A DNA stretch of 64,000 bases, taken from positions 161,654 through 225,653 of the forward strand of contig NZ_LN831056.1 in NCBI RefSeq assembly GCF_001375495.1, written 5' to 3'. The stretch's first letter is position 1. Every line of letters begins with the position of its first letter. This DNA is from Flaviflexus massiliensis. Its GTDB lineage: Bacteria; Actinomycetota; Actinomycetes; Actinomycetales; Actinomycetaceae. The translations under genes were made by a program, and so were the position numbers. A model generated the notes under the pieces. The model saw only the letters and a program-made list of their open reading frames with translations. It ran no database searches and had not been told where the DNA came from. Of the stretch, positions 28,686-38,012 are shown in pieces.

Positions 28686-29567
28686 ATGTCGAACGTATAC
28701 GGTGGGTCAGATCCGCGCGGGAGCGTGGAATATCGCGATCGTCGGGTGTGGCAGGTGCAGGGGGTGAGAGTCACAGAGGTTGATTCGTTTCTGCCGGCCA
28801 CCCACAACGCAACCTTTGCTCTGACACTTGTCTTCAGGCTCATGATTGTCTGCATGGCAGGCTGGTCAGCATTCGCCATGGTCCACAATGCCTATCAACG
28901 GACTGGGACCTGGGAGGGAGCCTTCGACCAGGCAATTTACTTCACGACCCTCTCGGCTGTCATCGTTACCCTCGCATACGGGGCTTCTATTCTCCGCGTA
29001 TTCAAGTCTGGGTCGTTGAGAACCAGAATGGAACCGGATCAGGGCTGGTTCCGAGGGCTTGCTGTTCTCATGTCAGTCATGACCGGCATTATCTTTTCCA
29101 CACTTCTCGACGGTACGTACCCGGATATGCGCGGTCTCTTCGCCCACCTTCTCGTGCCCATCCTTGTCGCCATCGACTGGATCTTCGTCGGAAGAAACCA
29201 AGAACGGCTCCACCCGGCAGTTCCCATTCTGTGGGCGGTGCTGATCCTCCCGTACCTGGCCGTGTACTGGTGGGATGCGGTCCGTGATGGCGGTGGCGGA
29301 CCCATGTACAACTTCCTCGACCCGAATGCCGACAACTTCTTCACCGTAGTAGTAGGTCTGCTAGTTGGATTCCTCATTGCCGGATATGTCCTGTGGGCCA
29401 TTGGGCGCCTCAAGGGCGCTATTAGCGGTACTAGCAATCTCATCCCATACCAGCAAGTTGCACACCTCGTTGACGCCAATCAGCCCCACAGCGGAAACGT
29501 GGTTCTCGGACAGCAGGTCGTAACCGAGGCGCCGGACCCGCCGAGCTTCTCGCCCCGCAATTCCTGA
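28686..29567 (+). CDS. Pr6Pr-type integral membrane protein
   Basis: 293 residues with six predicted helices. TFALTLVFRLMIVCMAGWSA, YFTTLSAVIVTLAYGASILR and HLLVPILVAIDWIFVG (H...D in the fourth helix) match the Pr6Pr/FAR-17a-AIG1-like group found in actinobacteria, of unknown function. The ATG follows GGAAGGAGACGGCA; the upstream in-frame ATG at 28659 overlaps that site and is less likely. Confidence 0.8.
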   Translation: MSNVYGGSDPRGSVEYRDRRVWQVQGVRVTEVDSFLPATHNATFALTLVFRLMIVCMAGWSAFAMVHNAYQRTGTWEGAFDQAIYFTTLSAVIVTLAYGASILRVFKSGSLRTRMEPDQGWFRGLAVLMSVMTGIIFSTLLDGTYPDMRGLFAHLLVPILVAIDWIFVGRNQERLHPAVPILWAVLILPYLAVYWWDAVRDGGGGPMYNFLDPNADNFFTVVVGLLVGFLIAGYVLWAIGRLKGAISGTSNLIPYQQVAHLVDANQPHSGNVVLGQQVVTEAPDPPSFSPRNS

Positions 29568-29827
29568 GAGCAACCAAAGCCTTCATTTCAATTAGCACTA
29601 GCAGCAGGGCACAGACCATCGGAATTCAATTCTCAGGTGACAACGCTTGATTAGCGGTAGCTCTTCAGTAGAGGAGGTCAGCTAACCGGGCAACCATTAT
29701 CGTCAGGCTTGGAAGGCTTCCGACTCCGGTCACGTGGGTGGCAGGGGCGAAAAGCCACCGTTCCATTTCAATTCGTTGGGGTATGGCATGTGACTATCCC
29801 ACCACCGAACGCGGCCCTGTTATCTAC

Positions 29828-29833
29828 TAGAAT
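29828..29833 (+). promoter_or_regulatory. -10 box for leaderless ychF
   Basis: TAGAAT followed by eight bases and the GTG of ychF; no ribosome binding site. Confidence 0.45.
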
Positions 29834-29841
29834 GGTCGACT

Positions 29842-30921
29842 GTGGCACTAACAATTGGAATCGCCGGACTCCCTAATGTCGGCAAGTCGACCCTGTTCAA
29901 CGCTCTCACGCGAGCAACCGTTCTCGCAGCGAACTACCCATTCGCGACGATCGAACCTAACGTTGGTGTGGTCCCGCTTCCCGACCCGCGACTCAAAGTC
30001 CTCTACGAGATCTTCGATGCTCGGAAGATCATCCCCGCCACTGTCTCGTTCGTTGACATCGCCGGCATCGTCCGCGGCGCATCCGAAGGTGAGGGACTCG
30101 GAAACCAGTTCCTCGCCAATATTCGTGAAGCCGATGCCATCTGCCAGGTCACGCGAGCATTTGCCGATCCTGACATCACCCACGTTGATGGCAAGGTCGA
30201 TCCGGCCTCTGACATTGAGACCATCACGACGGAACTTCTGTTGGCTGACATGCAGACTCTTGAGAAGCAGATTCCGAGGCTCGACAAAGAGGTGAAGGGC
30301 AAGAAGACCCCGAAGGAATACCTCGACACCGCACAGGCCGCACTCAAGGTCCTGGAAGAGGGTAAGACCATCAACTCGGTCCGAGACCAGTTTGATCCCG
30401 AGATTATTCGCTCCTTCCAGCTCATGACCGCGAAGCCCTTCATTTACGTCTTCAACACGGACGATGAGGGTCTGGCGGATGAGAAGATGCAGCAGGAACT
30501 GCGCGACCTCGTTGCTCCTGCCGAAGCGATCTTCCTCGACGCAAAGTTCGAATCGGAACTCGTTGAGCTTTCCGAAGAAGAAGCCCAGGAGATGCTGGAA
30601 GCCACCGGTCAAGAAGAAGCCGGACTCGACAAGCTTGCGCGGGTTGGTTTTGAAACCCTTGGCCTTCAGACCTACCTCACGGCTGGCGAGAAAGAAACAC
30701 GGGCCTGGACCATCGAGAAGGGGTGGACCGCTCCGCAGGCTGCGGGTGTCATCCACACCGACTTTGAACGCGGCTTTATCAAGGCAGAAATTGTCTCCTA
30801 CGACGACCTCGTAGAACTGGGCGGCATGCAGGAAGCGAAAGCTGCAGGCAAGGTCCGAATGGAAGGAAAAGACTACATCATGCGTGACGGTGACGTCGTG
30901 GAGTTCAGGTTTAACGTATAG
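29842..30921 (+). CDS. ychF: Redox/ribosome-associated GTPase/ATPase YchF
   Basis: Obg-family P-loop ATPase (OLA1 homologue) that binds ribosomes and affects oxidative stress response. 359 residues: G1 [33 protein letters not shown] switch region, G3 [11 protein letters not shown], a coiled-coil insert, and a C-terminal TGS domain ending [11 protein letters not shown]. Apparently leaderless GTG start. The last codons are the sequence that recurs three more times in the accessory region to the right, so this gene marks the left border of the island. Confidence 0.97.
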   Translation: MALTIGIAGLPNVGKSTLFNALTRATVLAANYPFATIEPNVGVVPLPDPRLKVLYEIFDARKIIPATVSFVDIAGIVRGASEGEGLGNQFLANIREADAICQVTRAFADPDITHVDGKVDPASDIETITTELLLADMQTLEKQIPRLDKEVKGKKTPKEYLDTAQAALKVLEEGKTINSVRDQFDPEIIRSFQLMTAKPFIYVFNTDDEGLADEKMQQELRDLVAPAEAIFLDAKFESELVELSEEEAQEMLEATGQEEAGLDKLARVGFETLGLQTYLTAGEKETRAWTIEKGWTAPQAAGVIHTDFERGFIKAEIVSYDDLVELGGMQEAKAAGKVRMEGKDYIMRDGDVVEFRFNV

Positions 30922-30954
30922 CGTTAATGACGGACTCCGTTATACACTGGTTTC

Positions 30955-31236
30955 GTGATCAGATCGTTCGGCAACAAGGACACCGAACGGCTGTGGCGTC
31001 GTGAGCGCGTGCGCTCGATCGATCCGAGGATCCATCGGGTCGCGCTGCGCAAGCTACGTCAGGTGGGGTCTGCAAAGTCTCTCGAGGACCTCCGCGTCCC
31101 GCCTGGCAATCGGCTCGAGGCGCTCAAGGGCGATCGGGTCGGGCAGCACAGCATCAGGATCAACGACCAGTGGCGGATCTGCTTCGTGTGGACCGACGCT
31201 GGACCAGAGGAGGTGCAGATCGTTGACTACCACTGA
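30955..31236 (+). CDS. higB: HigB/RelE-type toxin
   Basis: 93 residues of the HigB (RelE-superfamily) mRNA interferase: IRSFGNKDTERLW, a helical hairpin, then KGDRVGQHSIRINDQWRICFVW and a terminal VQIVDYH, the region with catalytic His and Arg residues. It begins 33 bases after the ychF stop. GTG start behind TACACT (30943-30948) with no ribosome binding site. It overlaps higA by 14 bases, with the toxin first as is usual for hig loci. Confidence 0.92.
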   Translation: MIRSFGNKDTERLWRRERVRSIDPRIHRVALRKLRQVGSAKSLEDLRVPPGNRLEALKGDRVGQHSIRINDQWRICFVWTDAGPEEVQIVDYH

Positions 31237-31525
31237 CAGGATCGAGCCGATTCACCCGGGTGAGGTCCTCATGGAGGACTTCATCGAGGGCTTCGGCATC
31301 ACACAGAACAAGCTCGCCGTGTCGATCGGCGTCCCGCCCCGGCGGATCAACGAGATCGTGCACGGCAAGCGGGGGATCAGCGCAGACACGGCGCTGCGGC
31401 TCGCGAGGTACTTCGGCACGTCGGCCGAGTTCTGGATCAACCTGCAGAGCCACTATGAGCTCGACCGCGCCGAGGACGCAGCAGGTGAGCAGATCGCGGC
31501 GATCGCGCCGCTACAGGTCGCGTGA
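31223..31525 (+). CDS. higA: HigA antitoxin (XRE family)
   Basis: 100 residues with the HigA signature IHPGEVLMEDF, then a helix-turn-helix (TQNKLAVSIGVPPRRINEIV, about residues 28-47) and LARYFGTSAEFWINLQ. It neutralises HigB and represses the operon. TTG start chosen because GAGGAGG stands nine bases upstream and the earlier frame only overlaps the toxin gene. Its stop overlaps the GTG of the hydrolase gene (GTGA). Confidence 0.92.
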   Translation: MTTTDRIEPIHPGEVLMEDFIEGFGITQNKLAVSIGVPPRRINEIVHGKRGISADTALRLARYFGTSAEFWINLQSHYELDRAEDAAGEQIAAIAPLQVA

Positions 31526-32346
31526 CCAGCTGCGTCGTGCAACGCCCCGGAGGCGTCTGCATCGCGGTCACCGACCTCGGCGGCGACGGCCCTGTCGTCG
31601 TGCTGCTGCACGGGCTTGCCGGGAGCTCGCGGGAGTTGCTGCGCACGGCGCGAGCGTTGCAGGACCATCGGGTCCTGCTCGTGGACCAGCGAGGGCACGG
31701 TGCGAGCACGCGGCTTCCCGATGATCTATCCCGCGACGCGTTCGTCGGCGACGTCGTGGCGGCGATCGAGGAGCTCGCCCCAGGGAGTCGAGCGACGCTC
31801 GTCGGGCAGTCGATGGGAGCCCACACTGCTTTTCTCGCAGCAGCAGCGCGCCCAGACCTGGTCGAGGGGCTCGTGATGCTCGAAGGTCATGTGTCGGGAA
31901 GTGACGATCCGCGCGAGGCTGCTGGTCTCGGCGCGTACTTCGCGTCCTGGTCGGTTCCGTTCCGGGACGAGGCCGCTGCCCGCGAGTTCCTCGGTGATGA
32001 CGCGATCGTTGATGCCTGGGTAGCGGATCTCCAGTCGACGGATGATGGGCTCGTCCCGCGTTTCGACGCCGCGGTCATGCAACGCACGATCGAGGCTGTG
32101 CATGAACCGCGCTGGGGCGAGTGGGAAGCTCTGCAGGTTCCGACTCTCGCGATTTTCGCCAAGCACGGGATGTTCAGCGATGCCGACAAGGACGAGCTGA
32201 TCCGGCGCAGGCCCGAGACGGTCAGAGTCGATCTCTCTGGCGGCAGCCATGATGCGCACCTCGATGCCTTCGACGAGTGGATCGACGTGCTTCGCCGCTG
32301 GTTATCTCGCGATCAGGCCAGCGACTCGCGGACCAGTGTCCGCTGA
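31522..32346 (+). CDS. Alpha/beta hydrolase coupled to the HigBA operon
   Basis: 274 residues. Oxyanion loop VLLHGLAGSSREL, nucleophile elbow LVGQSMGAHTAF (Ser about residue 95) and terminal histidine region GGSHDAHLDAFDEW give a complete catalytic triad frame, close to the general alpha/beta hydrolase fold of esterases or haloperoxidases. Substrate unknown. GTG start overlaps higA by four bases, so it is the third gene of the toxin-antitoxin operon. A second decayed copy of the same gene order exists at 58982. Confidence 0.85.
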   Translation: MTSCVVQRPGGVCIAVTDLGGDGPVVVLLHGLAGSSRELLRTARALQDHRVLLVDQRGHGASTRLPDDLSRDAFVGDVVAAIEELAPGSRATLVGQSMGAHTAFLAAAARPDLVEGLVMLEGHVSGSDDPREAAGLGAYFASWSVPFRDEAAAREFLGDDAIVDAWVADLQSTDDGLVPRFDAAVMQRTIEAVHEPRWGEWEALQVPTLAIFAKHGMFSDADKDELIRRRPETVRVDLSGGSHDAHLDAFDEWIDVLRRWLSRDQASDSRTSVR

Positions 32347-32360
32347 GGTTGTTAGCTGCG

Positions 32361-32392
32361 GCGACGCGGTGGAGTTCCGCTTCTCGAACTAA
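32361..32392 (+). repeat. ychF 3'-end copy B
   Basis: Reads GDAVEFRFSN then TAA in the ychF frame and orientation, matching the last codons of ychF ([10 protein letters not shown]). It stands 14 bases after the hydrolase gene. No other part of ychF is present. Confidence 0.7.
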
Positions 32393-32464
32393 ACCGCTGA
32401 GGTCGCCACTCGATTGAACGATCGCGATCCGGCGTTCATTATCGGCCGCCTGAAATGCTTCCGC

Positions 32465-32802
32465 TCAGCGGCCGAGCTGACTCGTCACCGTGGGCATGTC
32501 TGTGTCTGCCCGCAGGAGTCGGGAGCGGGCAAACCCCACGGCGTTAGCCCCGACGACCGCCGCCAGGATCAGAAGCGCGATAGCCGCGCCGGTCAGATTC
32601 GCGGCACCCAGCTACCCCGCGATTGGGTAGGTGACCAGGAAGCAAGCGTGGGAGAGGGCGAACTGGGCCGTGTAGACGAGATTCCGGTTCGCCGTCGTCG
32701 ACGCGTCGGCCAGTAGCCTCGACGATGGCGTGTTGACGAGCGAGGTGCCGATGCCCAGCAGCACCCAGGTGCCCAGCAGCACGTACCATCCCGCCCCTGG
32801 GG
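32465..32802 (-). pseudogene. MFS transporter, C-terminal remnant
   Basis: The minus strand reads membrane-type sequence (GAGWYVLLGTWVLLGIGTSL, NTPSSRLLADASTTANRNLV, VYTAQFALSHACFLVTYPIAG, then LTGAAIALLILAAVVGANAV) typical of the last helices of a major facilitator transporter. There is an in-frame TAG at 32612-32614, and the 5' part is cut off by the insertion sequence at 32803. Confidence 0.75.
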
Positions 32803-32848
32803 TGTACTAAAGATGTTGGACAGTCATTGATCAGGGAGAATCAAAGGT

Positions 32849-33142
32849 ATGGGTTCAACATCGAGGCGTAAGTTTAGTGCGCAGTTCAAAGCTGAGGCTG
32901 TGCAACTGGTGATCCAGTCCGAGCGACCGATTGTGGAGGTTGCCGGTGAGCTCGGGATCAATGCAGGCACGTTGGGGAACTGGGTGAAGAAGTATCGGGA
33001 AGATAATCCAGAGCCGGCCAAGAAGATGACCCCGGCCGACTACGGACGGCTGGCGGAGTTGGAAGAGGCGAATCGGCGGCTGCGGATGGAAAATGAGTTC
33101 CTAAAAAAAGCCGCGGCCTTCTTCGCCCGGGAGCAGGGGTAG
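32849..33142 (+). CDS. IS3 family transposase OrfA
   Basis: 97 residues: helix-turn-helix RRKFSAQFKAEAVQLV...GELGINAGTLGNWVKKY, then a leucine-zipper-like helix ending ENEFLKKAAAFFAREQG. A run of seven A then G (33103-33110) near the end is the usual -1 slippery site that makes the OrfAB fusion transposase. Confidence 0.92.
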   Translation: MGSTSRRKFSAQFKAEAVQLVIQSERPIVEVAGELGINAGTLGNWVKKYREDNPEPAKKMTPADYGRLAELEEANRRLRMENEFLKKAAAFFAREQG

Positions 33143-33195
33143 CCGAGAAGGCTGCCCTGATCGAAGCGGAGAAGGACAACTATCCGATCGCGTGG

Positions 33196-34038
33196 ATGTG
33201 CACGCAACTTGGTCTGGCGCGCTCGAGTTTCTATGCCTGGCGTACCCAGGTGAATCAGGTCAGCGCCTCGGCTGCCCGTAGGGAGGTGCTGAAGGTCCTG
33301 ATCCAGGAAATTTACCACGAGCACCGCAAAACGTACGGGTGCCGGCGCATCACCGCTGAACTCAACGACCGCGGCTACCCTGCGTCGGTGGGGTTGGTGG
33401 CCAAGCTCATGCGCGAGCTCGGGTTAGCGGGGATTCAACCACGTGCTTATCGGCGCACCACTATCGTCGGTGAGGAGCCGGTGGTGATTCCGGATCTGCT
33501 GGAGGGAAATTTCGATCCTGCTGCCCACGCCCCCGGGCACGCGTTGGTTGGTGATATTACCTACCTGCGCACCGGGGAAGGGTGGCTGTACCTGGCCACC
33601 GTGATTGATCTATCCACCCGGATGGTGGTGGGCTGGCAGATGGCTTCCCACATGCGCACCTCGCTGGTGATCGACGCGTTGGGGATGGCCATCGACCACG
33701 GACGCATCGCGCCGAATTCTGTGTTCCATGCGGACAAAGGAAGTCAGTACACCTCGAGCGAATTTCAGAAATATTGCGAGAAGGTCAAGGTTCGCCCCTC
33801 GGTAGGCCGGACTGGGGTGTGCTGGGACAATGCGGTTGCGGAAAGTTTCTTTGCCTCGTTGAAGAACGAGATGTACTACCACCAGGTGTTCACCACCCGG
33901 GCCCGTGCCAGGTTCGCGGTCATGGACTATATCGAGGTTTTCTACAACCGCCAGCGTCGGCACTCCGCTCTCGGCTACCGCACCCCGGTCCAGACCTGGC
34001 AAGACCACGAGAAAGACCTCGCTACCACGGCAGCGTGA
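33196..34038 (+). CDS. IS3 family transposase OrfB (DDE integrase core)
   Basis: 280 residues from the first ATG, but the frame opens earlier, so it is probably made as a fusion by frameshifting at 33103-33110. The DDE residues are in LVGDITYLRT, FHADKGSQYTSSEF and NAVAESFFASLKNE; HRKTYGCRRITAEL is the HTH_21-type linker. Intact. Confidence 0.92.
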   Translation: MCTQLGLARSSFYAWRTQVNQVSASAARREVLKVLIQEIYHEHRKTYGCRRITAELNDRGYPASVGLVAKLMRELGLAGIQPRAYRRTTIVGEEPVVIPDLLEGNFDPAAHAPGHALVGDITYLRTGEGWLYLATVIDLSTRMVVGWQMASHMRTSLVIDALGMAIDHGRIAPNSVFHADKGSQYTSSEFQKYCEKVKVRPSVGRTGVCWDNAVAESFFASLKNEMYYHQVFTTRARARFAVMDYIEVFYNRQRRHSALGYRTPVQTWQDHEKDLATTAA

Positions 34039-34079
34039 AAGAAGAAAAACACTAACGACTGTTCAAGATTCTTGACACA

Positions 34080-35147
34080 GCCCAGATCGGAATTAACCCG
34101 CTCAATGGCAAAGCGCAAGCCCTATGGATGATTGATCCCGTCTATGCCGCAAAAGGCCACACAAGTCCGAACACCCGACTGCTGAACGTTGCCACGGCAG
34201 AACTCAACGCCCTTCTGGGTGGCGATCGTGCATTCGCCCACCAATTCTCACGGTGGCCGCTGCATCGTTCAAATGATCCCACCGCGTATCATTGGCATTG
34301 CCAGCATTCCCAGATTATTCGCCTTGCTGACCTCATCCACGAGGTACGAACGATGAACCCCCAGAACGCCCAACATCAGGCCAGGAAGCCAGAACAATAC
34401 GCCAGCGGACGCGAACGTATTGACGCAGCCCAAGCCGCCAGAAAAGCAGCCCAAACCCTCAAGGAACTTGAATCTGAGCTGCCCACCACCGCTGAACTGG
34501 CCCCTGCAGCGTCCGGCATGATCGATGGGGTGCGGGTCATTTGGATTAATCAGCACCGAGCAGCCCGCGATGAAACCGCCTTCCGCCATGCTCTGGCGAC
34601 CGCTCACCGTTTAAGGGCGCAAGGCCAACCGCTCAAAGACACCAAGATCATTGATGCCTACGAACGGGCCTACAACGTCGCGCAAGCCGTTGGTGCCGAT
34701 TACCGAGAACCAGACCTCCCACCCATGCGCGACCGCCTCACGATGGCTCGTCGTGTTCGCGGCTACGTCATCCAAGGCATCACCAACCCCAACACCAGCA
34801 GCAAAACCAGCTCCAACCAAACCAGCAGCGGACGAAAAGCGTTAGCAACCATGGGACGCCGCGGTGGAAAACAAGCCGCCAAACGCTGGCATGACCCAGC
34901 GCACAAGGACTATCAAGAAGCAGCTCGAAAACCTTTAGCAGAAGCTAATCAACGACGAGAAATAGGAGCTAGGGGAACCAAATTCGAGATAGCTGCCTAT
35001 TTTCACAAGCATTTCTTTGAGACAGGAAAGTACCCGCGGATTGCTGACGCAGCAGCAGAATTCAGCGTTTCAGAAAGGACAGTTCGTCGTGCTCTCAAAG
35101 CGGCAGATATCCAACTTCCGAGAGGACGAAAACCCTCCCAAAAATAA
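34080..35147 (+). pseudogene. Plasmid replication protein RepA, C-terminal part
   Basis: In frame from the IS boundary: IGINPLNGKAQALWMIDPVY, then the primase-like PriCT region and a C-terminal helix-turn-helix (ADAAAEFSVSERTVRRALKA). This is the replicase of corynebacterial/brevibacterial theta plasmids (pBL1/pNG2-like group). The N-terminal third is missing here but is found at 45941-46384, ending exactly where this part begins. Confidence 0.85.
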
Positions 35148-35157
35148 TACCGGACAG

Positions 35158-35297
35158 GCCGTAGACGGTATACGGTTCCCCCGCCCCGTAGGGGCGGGGG
35201 ATGCTTCTAGGCTCTGTTTAACATCCTCAAATCACGGGTTCCTACTGTTAGTTACACGGGTGGAAATGCCGTAGGCGGTGTACGGTTCCCTCGCCCC
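35158..35297. repeat. Two 30-bp direct repeats with a GC hairpin downstream of rep
   Basis: GCCGTAGACGGTATACGGTT (35158 on) recurs as GCCGTAGGCGGTGTACGGTT (35268 on), each followed by CCCYCGCCCC. In the first copy CCCCCGCCCC pairs with GGGGCGGGGG (35178-35200). Possibly a replication-linked site or a terminator of rep. Confidence 0.5.
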
Positions 35298-35356
35298 TTA
35301 CGCCTTAATATTTTTTGATGTGATAAATGATTGGGCAAGTAGTCCAGATGATTAAA

Positions 35357-35400
35357 GAGAAATAGGGGCGTTAGATATAATCTAACGCCCCTATTTCTCT
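35357..35400 (-). terminator. Strong bidirectional terminator
   Basis: AGAGAAATAGGGGCGTTAGA and its complement form a near-perfect 20-bp stem around TATAA, with A/T tails on both sides. It lies just beyond the stop of the minus-strand gene at 35405. Confidence 0.85.
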
Positions 35401-35404
35401 ACTT

Positions 35405-36295
35405 CTACGCAGCTTTGAGTTGCAGCTCCGCTTGTTTCTGTACAACGAAGGCTGTGAATCTTTCGATTAGATCTATATCGACTTCATACGCCTCTAAAGT
35501 GAGGCGCAAGATGGTGAGACGGTTCCGAGGAATGTTGCCACGTTCTCGAAGCTCGTCTTTAGTAGGGCGATCTATAGTTCCATCAGGAAGTATTACTGTC
35601 TGCTTTTCTTGAATCCAGTCGAGCAGCGTCTTGTTGTAATAACGGTCTGCTGACATCAGCAGAGATTTTCCTGTCCAGGACTCGGGGACTAGAAGTACTG
35701 GGGCCCCGTTTATATACGGCAACTCCACTTCTTTGTATACCCACGAATGATTTCTTCTATCCCATAGTTGATATTCTGCCCTCGCTGTGGTCTCCCCTAG
35801 CTGTGGGTAGAGTTCTATCATTTCGTGGGTGAAATCAACTAGAGCCCCAAATGCGATTCGTGTGACAATGTCGCTAGTGATATCTCGATCAATGCCCTCG
35901 ACAAAAAGCGGTAAGTTTTCGAGATGCTTGAGTATTCCCACTTCCATGAGTGGTCGCAGATCTTCCGTGAGAATATTCGCTATCCGGCGGCCGATTTCCG
36001 AAGCTCCTCCGCGTCCTTGGAAGCTTGTTTTTGAGAGGCCAAGGCGAGTTTCGGAAGGTTCCCTAAACTGACTGAGAAGTCTTTTAGCGCCTAGGTCGTC
36101 ACCAGACATTATTTTTTCGGTGACAGTGTCCAGAAAATCATCGATAAGTGCGGTCGCAGCTAGAGCATGTTTCGAAGAATGAGACAGGTGCCGAATTCGA
36201 TGAGAGTCAACGAAGCGTTTATTGTCTCTTCTCGGGTCGATATCAAGGAATGGGGCGTCGTAGGGGATTGAAAAAAGGGATTTAATAGTAGCCAA
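35405..36295 (-). CDS. Uncharacterised accessory protein
   Basis: 296 residues, soluble, no signal or membrane segment, no domain I can name. Visible marks are FSIPYDAPFLDIDPRRDN at the start, FREPSETRLGLSKTSFQGRG (a Ser/Arg-Glu-Pro-x-Glu...Leu-Gly-x-Ser block) and LFVEGIDRDITSDIVTRIAF. I have the impression of similar blocks in unnamed accessory proteins that sit in islands with defence genes, but I cannot put a family name to it. Lower GC than its neighbours, in keeping with transfer. A smaller gene at 36487 lies upstream on the same strand. Confidence 0.65.
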   Translation of the reverse strand: MATIKSLFSIPYDAPFLDIDPRRDNKRFVDSHRIRHLSHSSKHALAATALIDDFLDTVTEKIMSGDDLGAKRLLSQFREPSETRLGLSKTSFQGRGGASEIGRRIANILTEDLRPLMEVGILKHLENLPLFVEGIDRDITSDIVTRIAFGALVDFTHEMIELYPQLGETTARAEYQLWDRRNHSWVYKEVELPYINGAPVLLVPESWTGKSLLMSADRYYNKTLLDWIQEKQTVILPDGTIDRPTKDELRERGNIPRNRLTILRLTLEAYEVDIDLIERFTAFVVQKQAELQLKAA

Positions 36296-36486
36296 TTTAG
36301 GCCTTTCGTCGTAGGAAGGGCCCGCACTGCTAGAGCATTTTTAGCACTAACGACAAATTTTTGGGTAGACTACCAGTACTTATGCGATAAGTTCCTGGTG
36401 CCCTCGGGCCCAGTATGGTGGCCTCTTCCTGCGCCAACAGGAGGGGGCCATTTTTATTTTGGACAGTGTTTCCACTGCCTAATCTT

Positions 36487-36879
36487 TTACTGAGGGTTAT
36501 CACCTTCCATTGTCGAGTGATTAGCATCAGTTGAAGTGTTGCCCACATCAAGGCAGAGCATATTGCCTTCTAGCCAAGGGGTTTGTCGTCGACTTTCTGT
36601 GTAGTCGATGTCGTATGCCTCAAACACTGCAGCGGCAAAAACTGACGTATACCCAGTTGAGCTAGGTTCTCGGATCTTATAACTGTTCACCGAATCTTCA
36701 GCAGGACGAAGGGCTAATACCTTCCTTGAAGGGTCGTACAGAAATTCCACGAAATTTGTTTCATCCAGCATTTGGTGCGCGGCAGCGTTCAGACCGATAT
36801 TGCCGCTCTTTTGAACTGTGGCAACCGGCCCTTTTGCTGAGGCCGCAGCTTTACGGTCAAACAGTATAAAACCTGACAC
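36487..36879 (-). CDS. Uncharacterised small protein, perhaps AbrB-like
   Basis: 130 residues. Residues about 17-60 (GPVATVQKSGNIGLNAAAHQ, then FVEFLYDPSRKVLALRPAED) have the rhythm of a swapped-hairpin AbrB or similar small beta DNA-binding module followed by a variable tail. GTG start behind CAGGAGTCGGT. It lies about 190 bases upstream of the 35405 gene on the same strand, and the two may form one transcript. Function not known. Confidence 0.5.
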   Translation of the reverse strand: MSGFILFDRKAAASAKGPVATVQKSGNIGLNAAAHQMLDETNFVEFLYDPSRKVLALRPAEDSVNSYKIREPSSTGYTSVFAAAVFEAYDIDYTESRRQTPWLEGNMLCLDVGNTSTDANHSTMEGDNPQ

Positions 36880-37457
36880 ACCGACTCCTGGATAGAGAAT
36901 AACTTACATACACCATGGTACCAGAAAAAAACGCTACACGAATGTAGCAACAAAGAGACTGCGGAATTTTGATTCACTGGCAGGTGACGCTTAGAGGAGT
37001 AAGCGCGGAAATTCGCCACACGTTTGTGTAAACCAGATAGCGCGAACCGTCGGTTAGGTCTGAAGCGGTGAGGGCGCGGCTAGTTTCCACTATGAAGCTC
37101 CCAAGGGTGGCCACGACCGCTGCAACGTGTCGACCCCGCCAAAAGGACGGGTCGTTAGATGACGTGATGAACGAACTCTGTGTAATTGATTGCGGCGTGA
37201 GCACCGGCGACAATCGATTACCCTCGAGTATTTGGACAGATCTGGCCAAGCGAGTAAAGAGTCAATGCTGGTGAAATAAATGCACGAACAGTTATTGCGA
37301 CATGAGCGCAGATCGGGAAACTACTGCCCGAATGAATAGCCTACTTTAGTGACACGGACACTAGCTCACCACTACGTCAGCAGCTGTTGGCTTGGAGGGC
37401 GACAGCGGCTTCGTGGGTAGTTTCTTGCAGAATCCTTTGACGATCAACATGATGTGC

Positions 37458-37499
37458 CTGTTAATTTTGTTTGGCAGTGTTTCGCAGCTTCATGTGGCG
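37458..37499 (+). repeat. Recombinase-associated repeat, copy L1
   Basis: CTGTTAATTTTGTTTGGCAG, then TGTTTCGCAGCTTC. The same motif occurs in complement at 44442-44483 and, partly, at 37662-37697. Confidence 0.6.
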
Positions 37500-37587
37500 A
37501 TTCGCCTCTTACTTACCCTATTGCTACCCAAATGCACCACGCAGAGTGCCGGAACCGACCAAGGCGGATAGAAGGGCGTGTAAAAGT

Positions 37588-37697
37588 GGGTATACCCTTT
37601 TCCACACCGACCATCCTGACGAGGGGATGCTGTCAACGCAGGTTGAAAGTGTGACTCACATCTTCGTTTGGCGGGTTTTCGCAGCTGCAGGTGGCAG
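37588..37697 (+). repeat. Long inverted repeat, left copy (L2)
   Basis: Contains GGGTATACCCTTTTCCACAC, CTGACGAGGGGATGCTGT and CTTCGTTTGGCGGGTTTTCG. The same three blocks occur in the same order in complement at 44442-44531, with about 20 bases length difference. GGGTATACCC is itself a palindrome. Confidence 0.65.
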
Positions 37698-38012
37698 GTT
37701 TCGGGGGAGTAGGCGGCTGTGTTCGTCATCTCGTGCAGCAAAGGTGTGCCATGACCCGTGGCTGTCAACGCTAAATATCGCATTATTCGCAGCGGCAAAT
37801 GTCGCAGCTCCAAGCTCCGGTTCCCACGGGAGCGCCGTAAGCGCGGGTTTCCCGGTGACGCGGGGGTCGCTGCCCGGGTGGGGAACTCAGGGGTTCTTCA
37901 TCAGTGGTAGCCCAGTGTGCCGGGGGTGCGGCGAGGTCAGTAGAAGGGCTATCAAGCGGTTCAAGTGAACCGTCCTGGGTTTTGTTCCGTCCTGTGATGA
38001 GAGGATGGAACT

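Larger units (their letters stand above)
32803..34079 (+). mobile_element. IS3 family insertion sequence
   Basis: About 1277 bp. The ends match as inverted repeats: TGTACTAAAGATGTTGGACA at the left and, in complement, TGTGTCAAGAATCTTGAACA at the right. It contains orfA and orfB in -1 register. It interrupts the MFS remnant on the left and borders the rep fragment on the right; I see no convincing target duplication, so the flanks may have been rearranged. Confidence 0.9.
36880..37965. other. Gene-poor stretch with repeats
   Basis: About 1.1 kb without a supported gene. A 91-codon minus-strand frame (36974-37249, TTG start) has no ribosome binding site or family features. The right part holds the recombinase-associated repeats listed separately and borders the insertion sequence at 37966. 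Confidence 0.5.

Noticed and set aside
35178..35200. Possible CRISPR repeat (GTTCCCCCGCCCC...GGGGCGGGGGATG)
   Set aside because: It resembles a type I-E repeat stem but occurs once with a stem and once without, with no spacer array or cas genes.
36974..37249. 91-codon minus-strand ORF
   Set aside because: TTG start without a ribosome site and no recognisable pattern; kept only as part of the gene-poor stretch.
37471..37968. 165-codon ORF over the repeats left of the insertion sequence
   Set aside because: It runs across the inverted-repeat blocks and has no domain features; the repeats explain the sequence better.
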